Shown here one piece after another: positions 43,444-51,756 of a DNA stretch of 64,000 nt. A model generated the notes under the pieces. The model was not told the origin of the DNA. It did not search any database and worked only from the letters and a program-made list of their open reading frames with translations. The stretch spans positions 1 to 64,000 of the forward strand of contig NZ_JOEY01000045.1 of assembly GCF_000718165.1 (NCBI RefSeq), written 5' to 3'. Made by a program: the position numbers and the translations under genes. This DNA is from Streptomyces fulvoviolaceus (GTDB taxonomy: Bacteria; Actinomycetota; Actinomycetes; Streptomycetales; Streptomycetaceae). The stretch's first letter is position 1; every line of letters begins with the position of its first letter.

Positions 43444-44211
43444 CTACGCGGCGGAGGAGGCGGAATCGCGGAGAGCGCGCGCTGCGGCGTGCAGGCTGGC
43501 ACCGAACCGGTGGGCGAAGACCCGCGCCGTTCCCTCCAACTCGTCGTAGGAGTCCTGCGCGGTCATCTGCGCGGCGTGCTTGCGGTACCGGTAGACCGGA
43601 ACGGGCAGCAGGATTCCCGGGGCGAGGCAGGTGATCGCGAGAGCGCAGTAATCCTCGCCCTGTACGAGACCGCCCATGGGGGCCGCGCGCACCAGGTCGG
43701 TTCGGGCCAGGAGGGTGGTCGGGCCGAGCGGGATGGTGTCGGCCGGGTCCTTCCAGTACCGCCATACGTCCCCGGCCTCATGCCGGCCGGGCGGCGTCGG
43801 GCACCGCCACAGGGTCGTGGACCCGTCCGCGTGCAGGTCCTGGCTGTATCCGGCACACCAGCCCACCCCGGTCTCCTCCAGCGTGCGCAGCCGCAGCGCC
43901 ATGGCCCGGTCGGTGAACTCGTCATCGTCGTCAGCCCATTGGACGTACTCGGTGCGCACTTCGTTGAGGGCGAAGTTGCGGGCGCAGGCCGCGCCGACCG
44001 GGCGCGGCAGGACGAGGGTGCGGATGCGCGGGTCGGCGGCGAGCGCGGCGGGCAGCCGGGTGGGGTCGGCGCCGTCGAGGGCGACGACGGCCTCCCACGG
44101 GACGCTCTGGCGGCACAGGCTCGCGTGCATGGCGGCGAGGAACGCCAGCCGCTCCGGGCGGAGTTGGGTGGCGATGACCACGGTGATCTTCGAGTGAGGG
44201 TGCGGCGACAG
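43444..44211 (-). CDS. Family 2 glycosyltransferase; probable CTG start
   Basis: 255 residues. CTG 44211 lies six bases after GGAG; no conventional start precedes the first strand KITVVIATQLRPERLAFLAA. GT-A landmarks follow: WEAVVALDGADP, NFALNEVRTEYVQWADDDDE with the metal-binding DDD, and GYSQDLHADGSTTLWRC further on. Such enzymes transfer a sugar from a nucleotide donor; the acceptor is unknown. Its place between DUF317 and conjugation genes is unusual. It could glycosylate a surface protein or a cell-wall polymer during mating. Confidence 0.85.
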   Translation of the reverse strand: MSPHPHSKITVVIATQLRPERLAFLAAMHASLCRQSVPWEAVVALDGADPTRLPAALAADPRIRTLVLPRPVGAACARNFALNEVRTEYVQWADDDDEFTDRAMALRLRTLEETGVGWCAGYSQDLHADGSTTLWRCPTPPGRHEAGDVWRYWKDPADTIPLGPTTLLARTDLVRAAPMGGLVQGEDYCALAITCLAPGILLPVPVYRYRKHAAQMTAQDSYDELEGTARVFAHRFGASLHAAARALRDSASSAA

Positions 44212-44258
44212 GGGCTTCTCCGGGCGGGCTTCGGTAGGGACGGTGCGGGCTGCCGGGG

Positions 44259-44837
44259 CTATCGGCGGGCGGCCTTGCGGGGCGCCAGCGCCGGCGCCGA
44301 TGCAGGAGCAGTGGCGGACAGGCGCGGGGCGGTACGCGGCGGCACGACCGGCGCCGGAGAATCCGGGTTCCATGCACCGGGATCGGCGACGATGCGGCTC
44401 CGCGGGTCGGTGTCCCACCCGACGACGGGTCCGCGGTCGTACGCCAGCAGGCCGATCACTTCGATGCCGGACTCGTGCAGGACATAGGCCCACTCCAGGT
44501 CCTCGGTGCCGTCCTGCGTGATCAGTTCACGCTCGGCCGGGGTGCCGTCGGTGTTGTACACGTTGGTGAGCTGGCGGCTGGGGTACTCCTCGCCCCCGGT
44601 CAGGGAGCGGCGCAGGCCGGCGGGAGCACCGTCGAGGAGGTCCGTGCCCAGTTCCTCCCAGCCGTGGTGCACCTCGTCGATCAGGTGCCGGGCCATCGCC
44701 TCCACGTCACCGGCGAACCGGTGCTGGTAGGCGGCCAGGAGCAGCGGGAGTTTGCTGTCGGGGTAGCCGTCGAAGTGGACGTACATGCCGGCATAGCCGT
44801 CGGCGGTGGGGCGGGCGATGACCGCACGGGTGGACAG
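44259..44837 (-). CDS. STRxVIARPT family protein 1; CTG start
   Basis: 192 residues from CTG 44837, six bases after AGGAG. Reads STRAVIARPTADGYAGMYVH, then AAYQHRFAGDVEAMARHLID, LGTDLLDGAPAGLRRSL, EDLEWAYVLHESGIEVIGLL and VGWDTDPRSRIVADPGAWNP. It is a tandem duplicate of the gene upstream (45442). Proteins of this type are common in Streptomyces elements, from memory beginning with M at this CTG. Function unknown. Confidence 0.8.
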   Translation of the reverse strand: MSTRAVIARPTADGYAGMYVHFDGYPDSKLPLLLAAYQHRFAGDVEAMARHLIDEVHHGWEELGTDLLDGAPAGLRRSLTGGEEYPSRQLTNVYNTDGTPAERELITQDGTEDLEWAYVLHESGIEVIGLLAYDRGPVVGWDTDPRSRIVADPGAWNPDSPAPVVPPRTAPRLSATAPASAPALAPRKAARR

Positions 44838-45442
44838 ACGAGTCTCCTGGGGGTTGGGGCGGGCCAGTGCGAGCGGGCGCGTGACGCCGGAGCCGAGGTG
44901 GGGGCCGGCCGGGCTGCGGCTGGGGCAGGAGTGCTGGTCCGCGCGGTGGTCTGGGGCGGTGTGGTGGCCGGGATCGGCTGGTCGGGCTTCCACAGGCCGG
45001 GGGTGTCGCGGAGCCGGACGCGGGGGTCGGTGCTCCACGCGACGAGGGGACCGCGTTCCACGCCGGGAGCGCTGATCACTTCGATGCCGTGTGGGTGGAG
45101 GACGTATCCCCAGTTCAGGCGGGACGCCGTCCGCTCCGTGTAGATCAGAGGCTGCACGGTCGGCCGGGCCGGGTATCGCTTGCCGGGCCGGTCGCGGCCG
45201 GCGGCGAGGCGGTCGCGCAGGGCGTCGGGCGCTCCGTCGAGGAGGTCGGTGCCGAGGGAGGACCAGCCTTCCGGCGCGTCGTCGATGAGGTACGCGGCCA
45301 GGGCCTCGGTGTCGCCGGCGAACCGGTGCTGGTGCGCGGTGAGCAGCAGCGGCAGGTGATGGTTGGGGTAGCCGTCCCGGTGGACGTACGTCCCGGCGTA
45401 GCCGGTGGCGGTGGGGCGGGCGATGACAGAACGAGTGGACAG
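44681..45442 (-). CDS. STRxVIARPT family protein 2; CTG start, overlapping 3' end
   Basis: From CTG 45442 (AGGAAG five bases upstream): STRSVIARPTATGYAGTYVH, HQHRFAGDTEALAAYLID, LGTDLLDGAPDALRDRL, RLNWGYVLHPHGIEVISAPG and VAWSTDPRVRLRDTPGLWKP. After about residue 200 the frame continues 157 bases into the downstream paralog as shadow sequence, so the natural stop was lost or the product carries a junk tail. It shares the tandem layout and start with its neighbour. Confidence 0.7.
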   Translation of the reverse strand: MSTRSVIARPTATGYAGTYVHRDGYPNHHLPLLLTAHQHRFAGDTEALAAYLIDDAPEGWSSLGTDLLDGAPDALRDRLAAGRDRPGKRYPARPTVQPLIYTERTASRLNWGYVLHPHGIEVISAPGVERGPLVAWSTDPRVRLRDTPGLWKPDQPIPATTPPQTTARTSTPAPAAARPAPTSAPASRARSHWPAPTPRRLVCPPVRSSPAPPPTAMPACTSTSTATPTANSRCSWPPTSTGSPVTWRRWPGT

Positions 45443-45467
45443 AGAGTCTTCCTGTCGACGGGGCGGG

Positions 45468-45986
45468 TCAGCGGAAGGGGCGGCGTGCGGGCGCGGCCGG
45501 TGGCGCCGGTGCCGCCGCGGGGCCGCTCGTGGGCTGTGCCAGGGCTGACGGGTGCGTGCGCCGGTAGGTGTCGGCGAGGTGGTCGTCGGTCAAGTAGCTG
45601 AGCTCGTCTCCGAGTTCGGACAGCTGCTCGGCGTGCCGGCGGTACCGTTCGGCGATCTTCGGCTCGTGGCTGCGTTCGCACCACTCGGCGGCCGTCTCCA
45701 AGAACTGGTGCAGCTCGCTCAGAGCGCTGTGTCCGTCGCCGAGGACGGCGGTGGCGACGGCCTGGAACTCGGCGGTCGTGCGCACTTGGTACAGCCGGCG
45801 GGTCCAGGCGATGACGCTCTGCCCGGCGTCCTCGATCGTGAGGCCGTCGGTGAACTGCTTGGCGTCGTGGGCTGCCCAGCGGTGCAGTTCGTCGGTGGTG
45901 GGCCGGTTGCCGCGGTGATCTTTGATCTGCTCGCCGGTACGACCGACGTTGTCGTACAGGTCGAAGTCGGGGTGGGACAGGGACAA
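45468..45986 (-). CDS. LYDNVGRT-family protein 1
   Basis: 172 residues from TTG 45986, close behind GAGGAG; CTG six bases further on is an alternative. Opens SHPDFDLYDNVGRTGEQIKD, then a helical body (WAAHDAKQFTDGLTI, ALSELHQFLETAAEWCERSH). The same start, PDFELYDNVGRTADQIHAYH, is found in the gene at 48523, showing a second duplicated family in this operon. Confidence 0.72.
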   Translation of the reverse strand: MSLSHPDFDLYDNVGRTGEQIKDHRGNRPTTDELHRWAAHDAKQFTDGLTIEDAGQSVIAWTRRLYQVRTTAEFQAVATAVLGDGHSALSELHQFLETAAEWCERSHEPKIAERYRRHAEQLSELGDELSYLTDDHLADTYRRTHPSALAQPTSGPAAAPAPPAAPARRPFR

Positions 45987-46020
45987 GGAACTCCTCGGGG
46001 CGTGGAGCCGGGCCGCGGTG

Positions 46021-47097
46021 CTACGCGTGGGTCGTCAGTCCGGAGGCGACGGGCGGCCCGGAGGCATCGGTGCGGGCGCACGTGTAGCCGATGAGGCGGG
46101 ACGGGGCGGCCTTGGCCGGCACGGTGGCGGCGTCGGAGCAGACGAACGTGTACGTGACCGAGGTGCGAGGGATGTCGTGGAGCCAGGCGCGGTCGTCCTT
46201 GCTGGGGTTGATCTGCAGCCCGGAGTGCGCGACGGCGTCGGTCTGCGTGTGGGTGTGGGCGAAAAGGATCAGCGCCCCACCGTCGGTGGTCTTGAGCGCG
46301 TAGGCGTCCTTGTAGCGGTTGGCTGCCCCGGCGAAGACGGTGGTGCCCAACTTCCCGTACTTTTTGGTCGTCTTGTCGTTGACCTTGATCTGCCGCTTGC
46401 TCGCCGTGGTCGGGGTGAAGACCTTGGTGCCGGTGTTCACCCCGCCGGTCGCGAAGTTGTCGATCACTGCGGTGCGCAGCAGGTCGGCATCGGCGGCGAG
46501 CTGCTTGTTGCCGCTGGCGGCGACTGCGGTGGCATAGCCGTGCTGGTCGAGGGCGATGTCCGGCAGTGTCTTGTCGTCGAGGTCGACGACGGAGACCATC
46601 TCCCACCGCGTGTGCTCCGGCTGCTCGGCGAAGACCGCAAGTCGGCTCGGATCCTCGCCCTTCTGGCCGGAGAGCGCGGCGGCGAACCAGCGTTCCTGGC
46701 CGGCGGTGAAGCGCGGGATGTACAGCTTGGCGTTGGCGGTGTCGTACGACCACGGCTTGTACGGCTTGCGGTCGGCCTTGGGCAGGCCCTCGTCCTCCTT
46801 GTAGTCCGCCACGGACATGGCGTACAGCGGGCCGTCCTCGATGTTGTCGAGGAGCGTGCGGTCGTTGTCGGCGTTGGCCTCGTTGTTGATCTTCGAGTAG
46901 TGGGTGATCTGGGCGAGGGCCTCCTGCTTCGTCAGCGCCGGGACGGCGGCCGGTACGGGGGAGGCGGTGCGGGTGGCCTTCGCCGCGGCCTCGTGGCTGC
47001 CGGTGTCGGAGGTCGTGCAGGCGGACGCGGTGAGGGTGACGGTCGCGAGCGTAGTGAGTAGCAGGGCTGTGCGGCGGGCGGGGGTGTGCGAGGGGAT
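46021..47097 (-). CDS. Predicted lipoprotein; probable ATC start
   Basis: 358 residues from ATC 47097, seven bases after GGAG; the first ATG (46818) would drop the export signal. The N-terminus has a basic ARRTALLLTTLATVTLTASAC, with the lipid-modified Cys at about residue 28. The mature part includes WSYDTANAKLYIPRFTAGQE, DIALDQHGYATAVAASGNKQ and FAHTHTQTDAVAHSG, mixed alpha/beta. Extracellular lipoproteins in T4SS operons may sit at the channel or act in mating contact. Function unknown. Confidence 0.78.
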   Translation of the reverse strand: MPSHTPARRTALLLTTLATVTLTASACTTSDTGSHEAAAKATRTASPVPAAVPALTKQEALAQITHYSKINNEANADNDRTLLDNIEDGPLYAMSVADYKEDEGLPKADRKPYKPWSYDTANAKLYIPRFTAGQERWFAAALSGQKGEDPSRLAVFAEQPEHTRWEMVSVVDLDDKTLPDIALDQHGYATAVAASGNKQLAADADLLRTAVIDNFATGGVNTGTKVFTPTTASKRQIKVNDKTTKKYGKLGTTVFAGAANRYKDAYALKTTDGGALILFAHTHTQTDAVAHSGLQINPSKDDRAWLHDIPRTSVTYTFVCSDAATVPAKAAPSRLIGYTCARTDASGPPVASGLTTHA

Positions 47098-47119
47098 GGG
47101 GGCGCTCCGGGGGAGGGGA

Positions 47120-47659
47120 TCAGCGGGATCGGGATCGGGATGGGGCTGGGGCGGCCGACGGCGGGGAGGGCATGGAGGTAGCGGCCGGTGGTGTGCGGGT
47201 GTCGGCAGCGGCGCGCAGGTGCTTCGCGGCGCGGGCGAGGTAGATGCGGCTGTCGCCGAGGCGGGCTTCGAGCCGTTGGTGCTCGGTGGTGATCGCCCGG
47301 TCGCGGGCGGGGCCAGGGGCCTGGTGAGTGAGGTCGGCGAGATGGCCGAGGTGATGAACTGCGGCGCTGAGGGCGGCGAGCGCGAGCCCGGTGGGTTCGG
47401 CGGCTCTCGCGAGCGCGAGGGTCGTGCGGCGCACCGTGGTCGTGGGCCGGGCCGGGGAGCGGGCGGCGGCGCGATGGCGGAAGGCGCTCTCGCCGGCCAG
47501 GAATCCCAGCAGGCGGGCCAGGTGACGGACTTCGTCGTCCAGGATCTCGCTCAGCGCCGGATCCGGGCGGATCTGGTCGGGGAGCGGAAGGTGGTCGGCA
47601 ACGGTGTTGAGCCGGTCGGCCACGTCGTGCAGCAGCATCCGCTGGTCGGGATCGGACAG
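47120..47659 (-). CDS. Helical hypothetical protein; CTG start preferred
   Basis: 179 residues. TTG 47665 abuts AAGGAG, while CTG 47659 sits six bases from it and gives SDPDQRMLLHDVADRLNTVA; the CTG is preferred. All-helical with several Leu/Ala heptads (EVRHLARLLGFLAGESAFRH, LGLAALSAAVHHLGHLADLT). No family recognised. Confidence 0.7.
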   Translation of the reverse strand: MSDPDQRMLLHDVADRLNTVADHLPLPDQIRPDPALSEILDDEVRHLARLLGFLAGESAFRHRAAARSPARPTTTVRRTTLALARAAEPTGLALAALSAAVHHLGHLADLTHQAPGPARDRAITTEHQRLEARLGDSRIYLARAAKHLRAAADTRTPPAATSMPSPPSAAPAPSRSRSR

Positions 47660-47688
47660 TGGCAACTCCTTGATGCCGAGACCGGGTT

Positions 47689-48480
47689 CTACCGGCGGGA
47701 AGTGGATTTCGGGGAGGAGGACACCATCGGCAGCATCTTGCTCGCGGCTGCTGATGCCGCAGTAGGAGGCGGGAGGGGAGCGGCACGGCGGAAGTTGACC
47801 CCGATGCCCTGGAGTGTGAGCCGCTGGGCGGCGAGCTGGACCAGCAGGGCGCGCTCCTTGGAGCTGTAGGAGGCCGGCAGCACGAAGGCGAACTCATTCG
47901 GCCTGTACTGGAAGTTGCAGCCGAACAGCGTCATACGTGCCTCTTCGGGAACCGAGTCGTACGGTGCTCCCACCACGCCGTCCGGGTACCAGACCAGCGT
48001 GAGAGTCTGGGCGACCTCGGGCGCGGGCTGGCGCTGCGGAGGCTCGGGCTGGCCGAAGGCGTTGTGCCGGACCGCGTCCAGGGCCGCCCGGTAGCGGGGC
48101 AGCACGCGTCGGGTGACTGCGGCGGCGGCGCGGGCCGGATCGTTGGGGACGGCGATGCCGTTCGGCTCACGTACCGGGGAGATCTGGTGGGTCTTGAAGC
48201 CCTCGGGCTCCAGCGGGGCCACCACAAACTGGTGGCGGTACAGGGGCCGGTCGGTGACGTAGAGCTGCTCTCCATCGGGGCCGTTCAGGACGGCGTCATG
48301 GCCGAGGACGTACTGGCTGACGATGTAGTCGACGTGGCCGACGTCCCATAGCCGTTCGATGGTGGGGAACTGGTCCTTGTAGGTGGGGTGGCGGTGGTAC
48401 TCGCTCGTCCAGGTGCCGGGCAGGCGTTCGGCGAGTGCGGCGGCGAAGGCGGACAAAAAGGTCGTGCGGGGCGTGGGCAT
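47689..48480 (-). CDS. LPGxW-family protein 4
   Basis: 263 residues from ATG 48480 with CAGGAACCC. LAERLPGTWTSEYHRHPTYK, RLWDVGHVDYIVSQYVLGHD, GPDGEQLYVTDRPLYRHQFV and RRVLPRYRAALDAVRHN reproduce the order of the gene at 35167 closely. The second domain (LTLVWYPDGVVG, SSKERALLVQLAAQRLTLQG) is shared with that copy as well. Confidence 0.78.
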   Translation of the reverse strand: MPTPRTTFLSAFAAALAERLPGTWTSEYHRHPTYKDQFPTIERLWDVGHVDYIVSQYVLGHDAVLNGPDGEQLYVTDRPLYRHQFVVAPLEPEGFKTHQISPVREPNGIAVPNDPARAAAAVTRRVLPRYRAALDAVRHNAFGQPEPPQRQPAPEVAQTLTLVWYPDGVVGAPYDSVPEEARMTLFGCNFQYRPNEFAFVLPASYSSKERALLVQLAAQRLTLQGIGVNFRRAAPLPPPTAASAAASKMLPMVSSSPKSTSRR

Positions 48481-48522
48481 GGGTTCCTGAGGTGCTGCGG
48501 CGGGTGGTTGATCCGTCGGCAG

Positions 48523-49065
48523 TCAGCGCCGTGGTCCCCCGGACCCGGGCTGCGGGCCGGGCGGGGCCGGGGGAGTGGAGGGCGTCGTGCGGGCCTGCTT
48601 CAGGAGCGCGTCGAGGTCCGGGGGTGGGTCGTAGTGCGCGCGGAGGATCTTGAGATCCGCTTCGGTGGCCATGGCCAGGGCTGAAGCGATGCTGCTGGCT
48701 GCGCCGCGGAGCAGCCAGGGCGGTGACTCGGGTTCGGCTCCGCGGTTTTGGCCCTTCCACGTGGCGGTGGCGGCCAGGTGATCGATGACCTCGTTGAGGA
48801 ACGGTCCGACCGCGTCCAGCAGGGCGTTGAGTGTGGTGCTGAACTCGGCCGGCGTCTCGGCCGCGTCCAGAGCCGTGCGGTAGGGGCTCAGGTCCGGGGC
48901 GGGGAAGGGCTCGTTCGGCAGGGGGTGCCGGGTGCGGAAGGCTTCGGTATCGCGATCCGCCCAGCGGTGCAGGTCTGCCTTTGTGGCGGAGCGGGTGTGG
49001 TAGGCGTGGATCTGATCGGCGGTGCGGCCGACGTTGTCGTACAGCTCGAAGTCGGGGTTCTGCAG
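48523..49065 (-). CDS. LYDNVGRT-family protein 2; CTG start
   Basis: 180 residues from CTG 49065, five bases after GGAG (minus-strand GGAGCACCCCTG). Opens QNPDFELYDNVGRTADQIHA, paralogous to 45468-45986. Body helical (SPYRTALDAAETPAEFSTTL, VIDHLAATATWKG) with a Pro-rich tail. The next gene upstream is the VirB4-like ATPase. Confidence 0.75.
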   Translation of the reverse strand: MQNPDFELYDNVGRTADQIHAYHTRSATKADLHRWADRDTEAFRTRHPLPNEPFPAPDLSPYRTALDAAETPAEFSTTLNALLDAVGPFLNEVIDHLAATATWKGQNRGAEPESPPWLLRGAASSIASALAMATEADLKILRAHYDPPPDLDALLKQARTTPSTPPAPPGPQPGSGGPRR

Positions 49066-49106
49066 GGGTGCTCCAGGTCTCGTGCAACCGCGGCTTGCGG
49101 GGTTTA

Positions 49107-50621
49107 TCAGTGCATGCGGGCGTCGGTGTCGAAGAGCGCCAGCTCGTGGGGGTGCAGGAGGTGCTGCACGATGAAGCTGCGCCCCGCGACCTTCCACAAG
49201 CCTCGGCCCCGGTTGAGGTGGGAGATCGCGTCGGTCTCCACCGAGGTCAGGCCCAATAGGGCTGCTGCGGCATGGAGTTGGTCAGTCTCCTGCCGGTAGA
49301 CGATGCGGGTGGAGCAGTCGGCGAGCAGACCTTCGGCCAGGGCGCGTCCGCGGGATCCGGCGTCGCCGGCGGTGAGCAGGTCGGACAGCCGGTGGATGAC
49401 CATCAGGTTGGCTATGCCGAGTCCGCGGCTCAGTTTCCACTGGGACTGCATGCGCTGCAGGAGGCCGGGGTGGCGCATGAGGCGCCATGCTTCGTCGTAG
49501 ACGATCCAGCGCCGGCCGCCATTGGGGTCGGACAGCGCGGATTCCATCCATGCGGACGCGCAGGTCATCGCCAGGACCAAGGCGGTGTCGTCGCCGGATC
49601 CGCCCAGGCGGGACAGGTCGATGGTGAGCATCGGCGAGTTGGGATCGAAGGCCACCGTGCTCGGGGCGTCGAACATCCCGGCGAGGTCGCCGTGGACCAA
49701 CCTGCGCATGGCGTGGGCCAGGTCGCGAGAGGCGTCGCCGAGGCGGCCGGACATGATGCCGCCGGCCACGTCGAGTTCGTCTGGGTTGTTGAGGGTGGCG
49801 GCGATGTCGCCGAGCAGCGGGGTGCGACCGGTCGCGGCGGCGCGGGTGACGACGGCGTCCAGGGCGACGTCGAGGCCGGTGTGCTCCATCGGCAGCAGGT
49901 CCCGCCCGAGCACGGTGCGGGCCAGCGAGCCGAGCAGCAGCAGGCGGCGCTTGCGGATCTCGCCCGCCCAGTCGGCCTCGGAGACGCTGTTGGGCCGCGG
50001 CGCCGCGTCCAGAGGGTTCAGCTTCCCGGGCAGGCCCGGCCCGAGCGCGATGGAGGTACCGCCCAGCGCCTGCGCCACGGGCGTCCATTCCCCCTTCGGA
50101 TCACACGGGACGTAGACCCGGTACCCGAAGGCGATCGACCTCAACGCGAAGGACTTGGCCAGCGCCGACTTGCCCTGCCCGATCACCCCGGCAAGGAGCA
50201 CGTTGGGGTTGGTGAAGCCCTCGACCTTGCCGTACAGCGCGAACGGGTCGAAGCAGAAACTGGCTTCTGCGTGGACGTCGCGGCCGATGTAGATGCCCTC
50301 GGCGCCGAGGCCGCCTTCGGCGAGAAACGGGTACGCCCCGCTCGCGGTGGCGGTGGTCATGCGGTGGGCGGGCAGCTTGAGCCTGTTGTTCCGGGAGGAC
50401 GCGGGGCCGGGTCGCCCGGCGGGTGGGAAGAGGGGCGCCGGCATCTCCTGTTCTGCTACGCCAGCGCCGCTGGTGTGGGCGGCTGCTTCGAGGCGGGCCT
50501 TCGCGGCGGCCTCGGCGAGCTGCCGGCGGGCAGCCTTGCGGGACGCGCGATCGGTGCCGTGCGGGGTGAACAGGGGGCTGGCGCTGGCGCGGCGGGTGCG
50601 GCGCGCAGGTCGGTGGCTCAT
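49107..50621 (-). CDS. VirB4/TraC-type conjugation ATPase
   Basis: 504 residues. After a basic, low-complexity 90-residue leader come the motor motifs: VLLAGVIGQGKSALAKSF (Walker A, near 143), RRWIVYDEAWRLMRHPGLLQ (Walker B, near 365), with GIANLMVIHRLSDLLTAGDA (sensor/arginine-finger region) further on. The N-terminal VirB4 domain is missing here and probably supplied by the SCO6880-type protein encoded upstream, a split seen in actinobacterial T4SS. It powers pilus or channel assembly at the inner membrane. ATG 50621. Confidence 0.92.
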   Translation of the reverse strand: MSHRPARRTRRASASPLFTPHGTDRASRKAARRQLAEAAAKARLEAAAHTSGAGVAEQEMPAPLFPPAGRPGPASSRNNRLKLPAHRMTTATASGAYPFLAEGGLGAEGIYIGRDVHAEASFCFDPFALYGKVEGFTNPNVLLAGVIGQGKSALAKSFALRSIAFGYRVYVPCDPKGEWTPVAQALGGTSIALGPGLPGKLNPLDAAPRPNSVSEADWAGEIRKRRLLLLGSLARTVLGRDLLPMEHTGLDVALDAVVTRAAATGRTPLLGDIAATLNNPDELDVAGGIMSGRLGDASRDLAHAMRRLVHGDLAGMFDAPSTVAFDPNSPMLTIDLSRLGGSGDDTALVLAMTCASAWMESALSDPNGGRRWIVYDEAWRLMRHPGLLQRMQSQWKLSRGLGIANLMVIHRLSDLLTAGDAGSRGRALAEGLLADCSTRIVYRQETDQLHAAAALLGLTSVETDAISHLNRGRGLWKVAGRSFIVQHLLHPHELALFDTDARMH

Positions 50622-50664
50622 GACGGGGCGGCTTTCACGTGCGCGGTCTGGACGCGGCGCGGGG

Positions 50665-51204
50665 TCAGACGACCGGTGAAGCGGTGAACAGAATCGGGCT
50701 GCGATAGCTCTTGCCGTCGCCCGACCAGTCCAGCTGGATGTAGCCGTCGGCGAGGTAACGGCTGGAGCCCGCCTTGGACTTGAGGGTTCCGGTGGAGTAG
50801 GAGCCGTTGCCGTTGCCGCTGCTGTGTTCGAGCGCGTGCTCCAGGCCGGTGTAGGCGCCGGACTTCACGACCGGGTCCGTGCCGCTGACGCTCCGCTTGG
50901 TCTGGAGCTGGAACTTGGCCTTGTTGAAGGTGTAGGTGCTGCGGTTCTTGGCCGTGTACGGGCCGTCCCAGTACACGGTGGCGGTGGTGTAGATGTAGCC
51001 GCCGGATCGCATGGCGCACAGCGTCACGTCGAAGTCCCAGTTGTCGGAGTCGGGGCCGTTATAGCTCGGGTCGTCGACGCTGTGGCTGCTGGTCTTGCAG
51101 TGGTAGCTGGCGGCGGATGCCGGAGTGGCGGTGGCCAGGGCGGCGGTGCCGGCGAGCGCGGCGAGGGCGACGGCGGCGGAGGTGGAGCGCTTCAGGTTGC
51201 GCAT
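50665..51204 (-). CDS. Secreted protein of unknown function
   Basis: 179 residues. N-terminal Sec signal (MRNLKRSTSAAVALAALAG, Ala-x-Ala cleavage near residue 32). The mature part is beta-rich with one Cys pair (SYHCKT and VTLCAMRSGG), many Ser/Tyr/Gly strands (YIYTTATVYWDGPYTAKNRS). No known domain; the shape suggests an extracellular beta-sandwich. It lies between the DUF6238-like gene and the VirB4-like gene, so it may be a surface component of mating. Confidence 0.78.
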   Translation of the reverse strand: MRNLKRSTSAAVALAALAGTAALATATPASAASYHCKTSSHSVDDPSYNGPDSDNWDFDVTLCAMRSGGYIYTTATVYWDGPYTAKNRSTYTFNKAKFQLQTKRSVSGTDPVVKSGAYTGLEHALEHSSGNGNGSYSTGTLKSKAGSSRYLADGYIQLDWSGDGKSYRSPILFTASPVV

Positions 51205-51228
51205 TCAGGGCCTTTCGGGGTGCGGGGG

Positions 51229-51699
51229 TTACTGGCTGCAGGTGGTGGTGTGGCCGTGCAGCGGGGTGTTCAGGTCGCTGGGGGTGGTCTTGCGGCGGAC
51301 GACGTGACCTGCGGCGAGGTGGCGCTGGCAGATGGTCAGGACGGGTGGACCCTCGGGCAGCCGCTCGGGGTGGCATTTCGTGTCCGTCGGGGTCTCGTCC
51401 GCGGCGGGCAGGAGGTGGAAGGCGTCGTGCACCGCGGCGGCGGACTGCCACAGCCGGGTGTGCGCGGCGGCGAGATGGCGGCCGGCGCCGGGATGCGGCG
51501 GCCGGGTAGATTCGGCGAGCTGGTCGAGCAGGTGGTGCAGTGCGGTCAGATGGGCGTGCAGCACGTCGAGGTGCACGCGATCCGCGGGTGAAGCGGTGTG
51601 CTGGGTGCTTGGGGTGAGGGCGCGGGCGTGGTGGCGGATACCGGCGTTGGCGGCCCGCAGGTACGGGTACGCGTCGCCGACTGGGATGGCAGAGGTCAA
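51229..51699 (-). CDS. DUF6238-like protein
   Basis: 156 residues from TTG 51699. HLDVLHAHLTALHHLLDQLA and AAHTRLWQSAAAVHDAFHLL recall the DUF6238 family of Streptomyces elements (from memory). A C-terminal segment with VLTICQRHLAAGHVVRRKTT may bind metal. Role unknown. Confidence 0.65.
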   Translation of the reverse strand: MTSAIPVGDAYPYLRAANAGIRHHARALTPSTQHTASPADRVHLDVLHAHLTALHHLLDQLAESTRPPHPGAGRHLAAAHTRLWQSAAAVHDAFHLLPAADETPTDTKCHPERLPEGPPVLTICQRHLAAGHVVRRKTTPSDLNTPLHGHTTTCSQ

Positions 51700-51756
51700 A
51701 GGGGGAGAGTTCCTTCCTGCCGTGGGGGCAGGACGTCGGCTGGTGCCGGAGTGGGG

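Noticed and set aside
49107..50621. Calling the VirB4-like protein an FtsK/TraB translocase
   Set aside because: It lacks the FtsK gamma domain and membrane helices and sits beside SCO6880 and VirB6-like genes, which fits VirB4.
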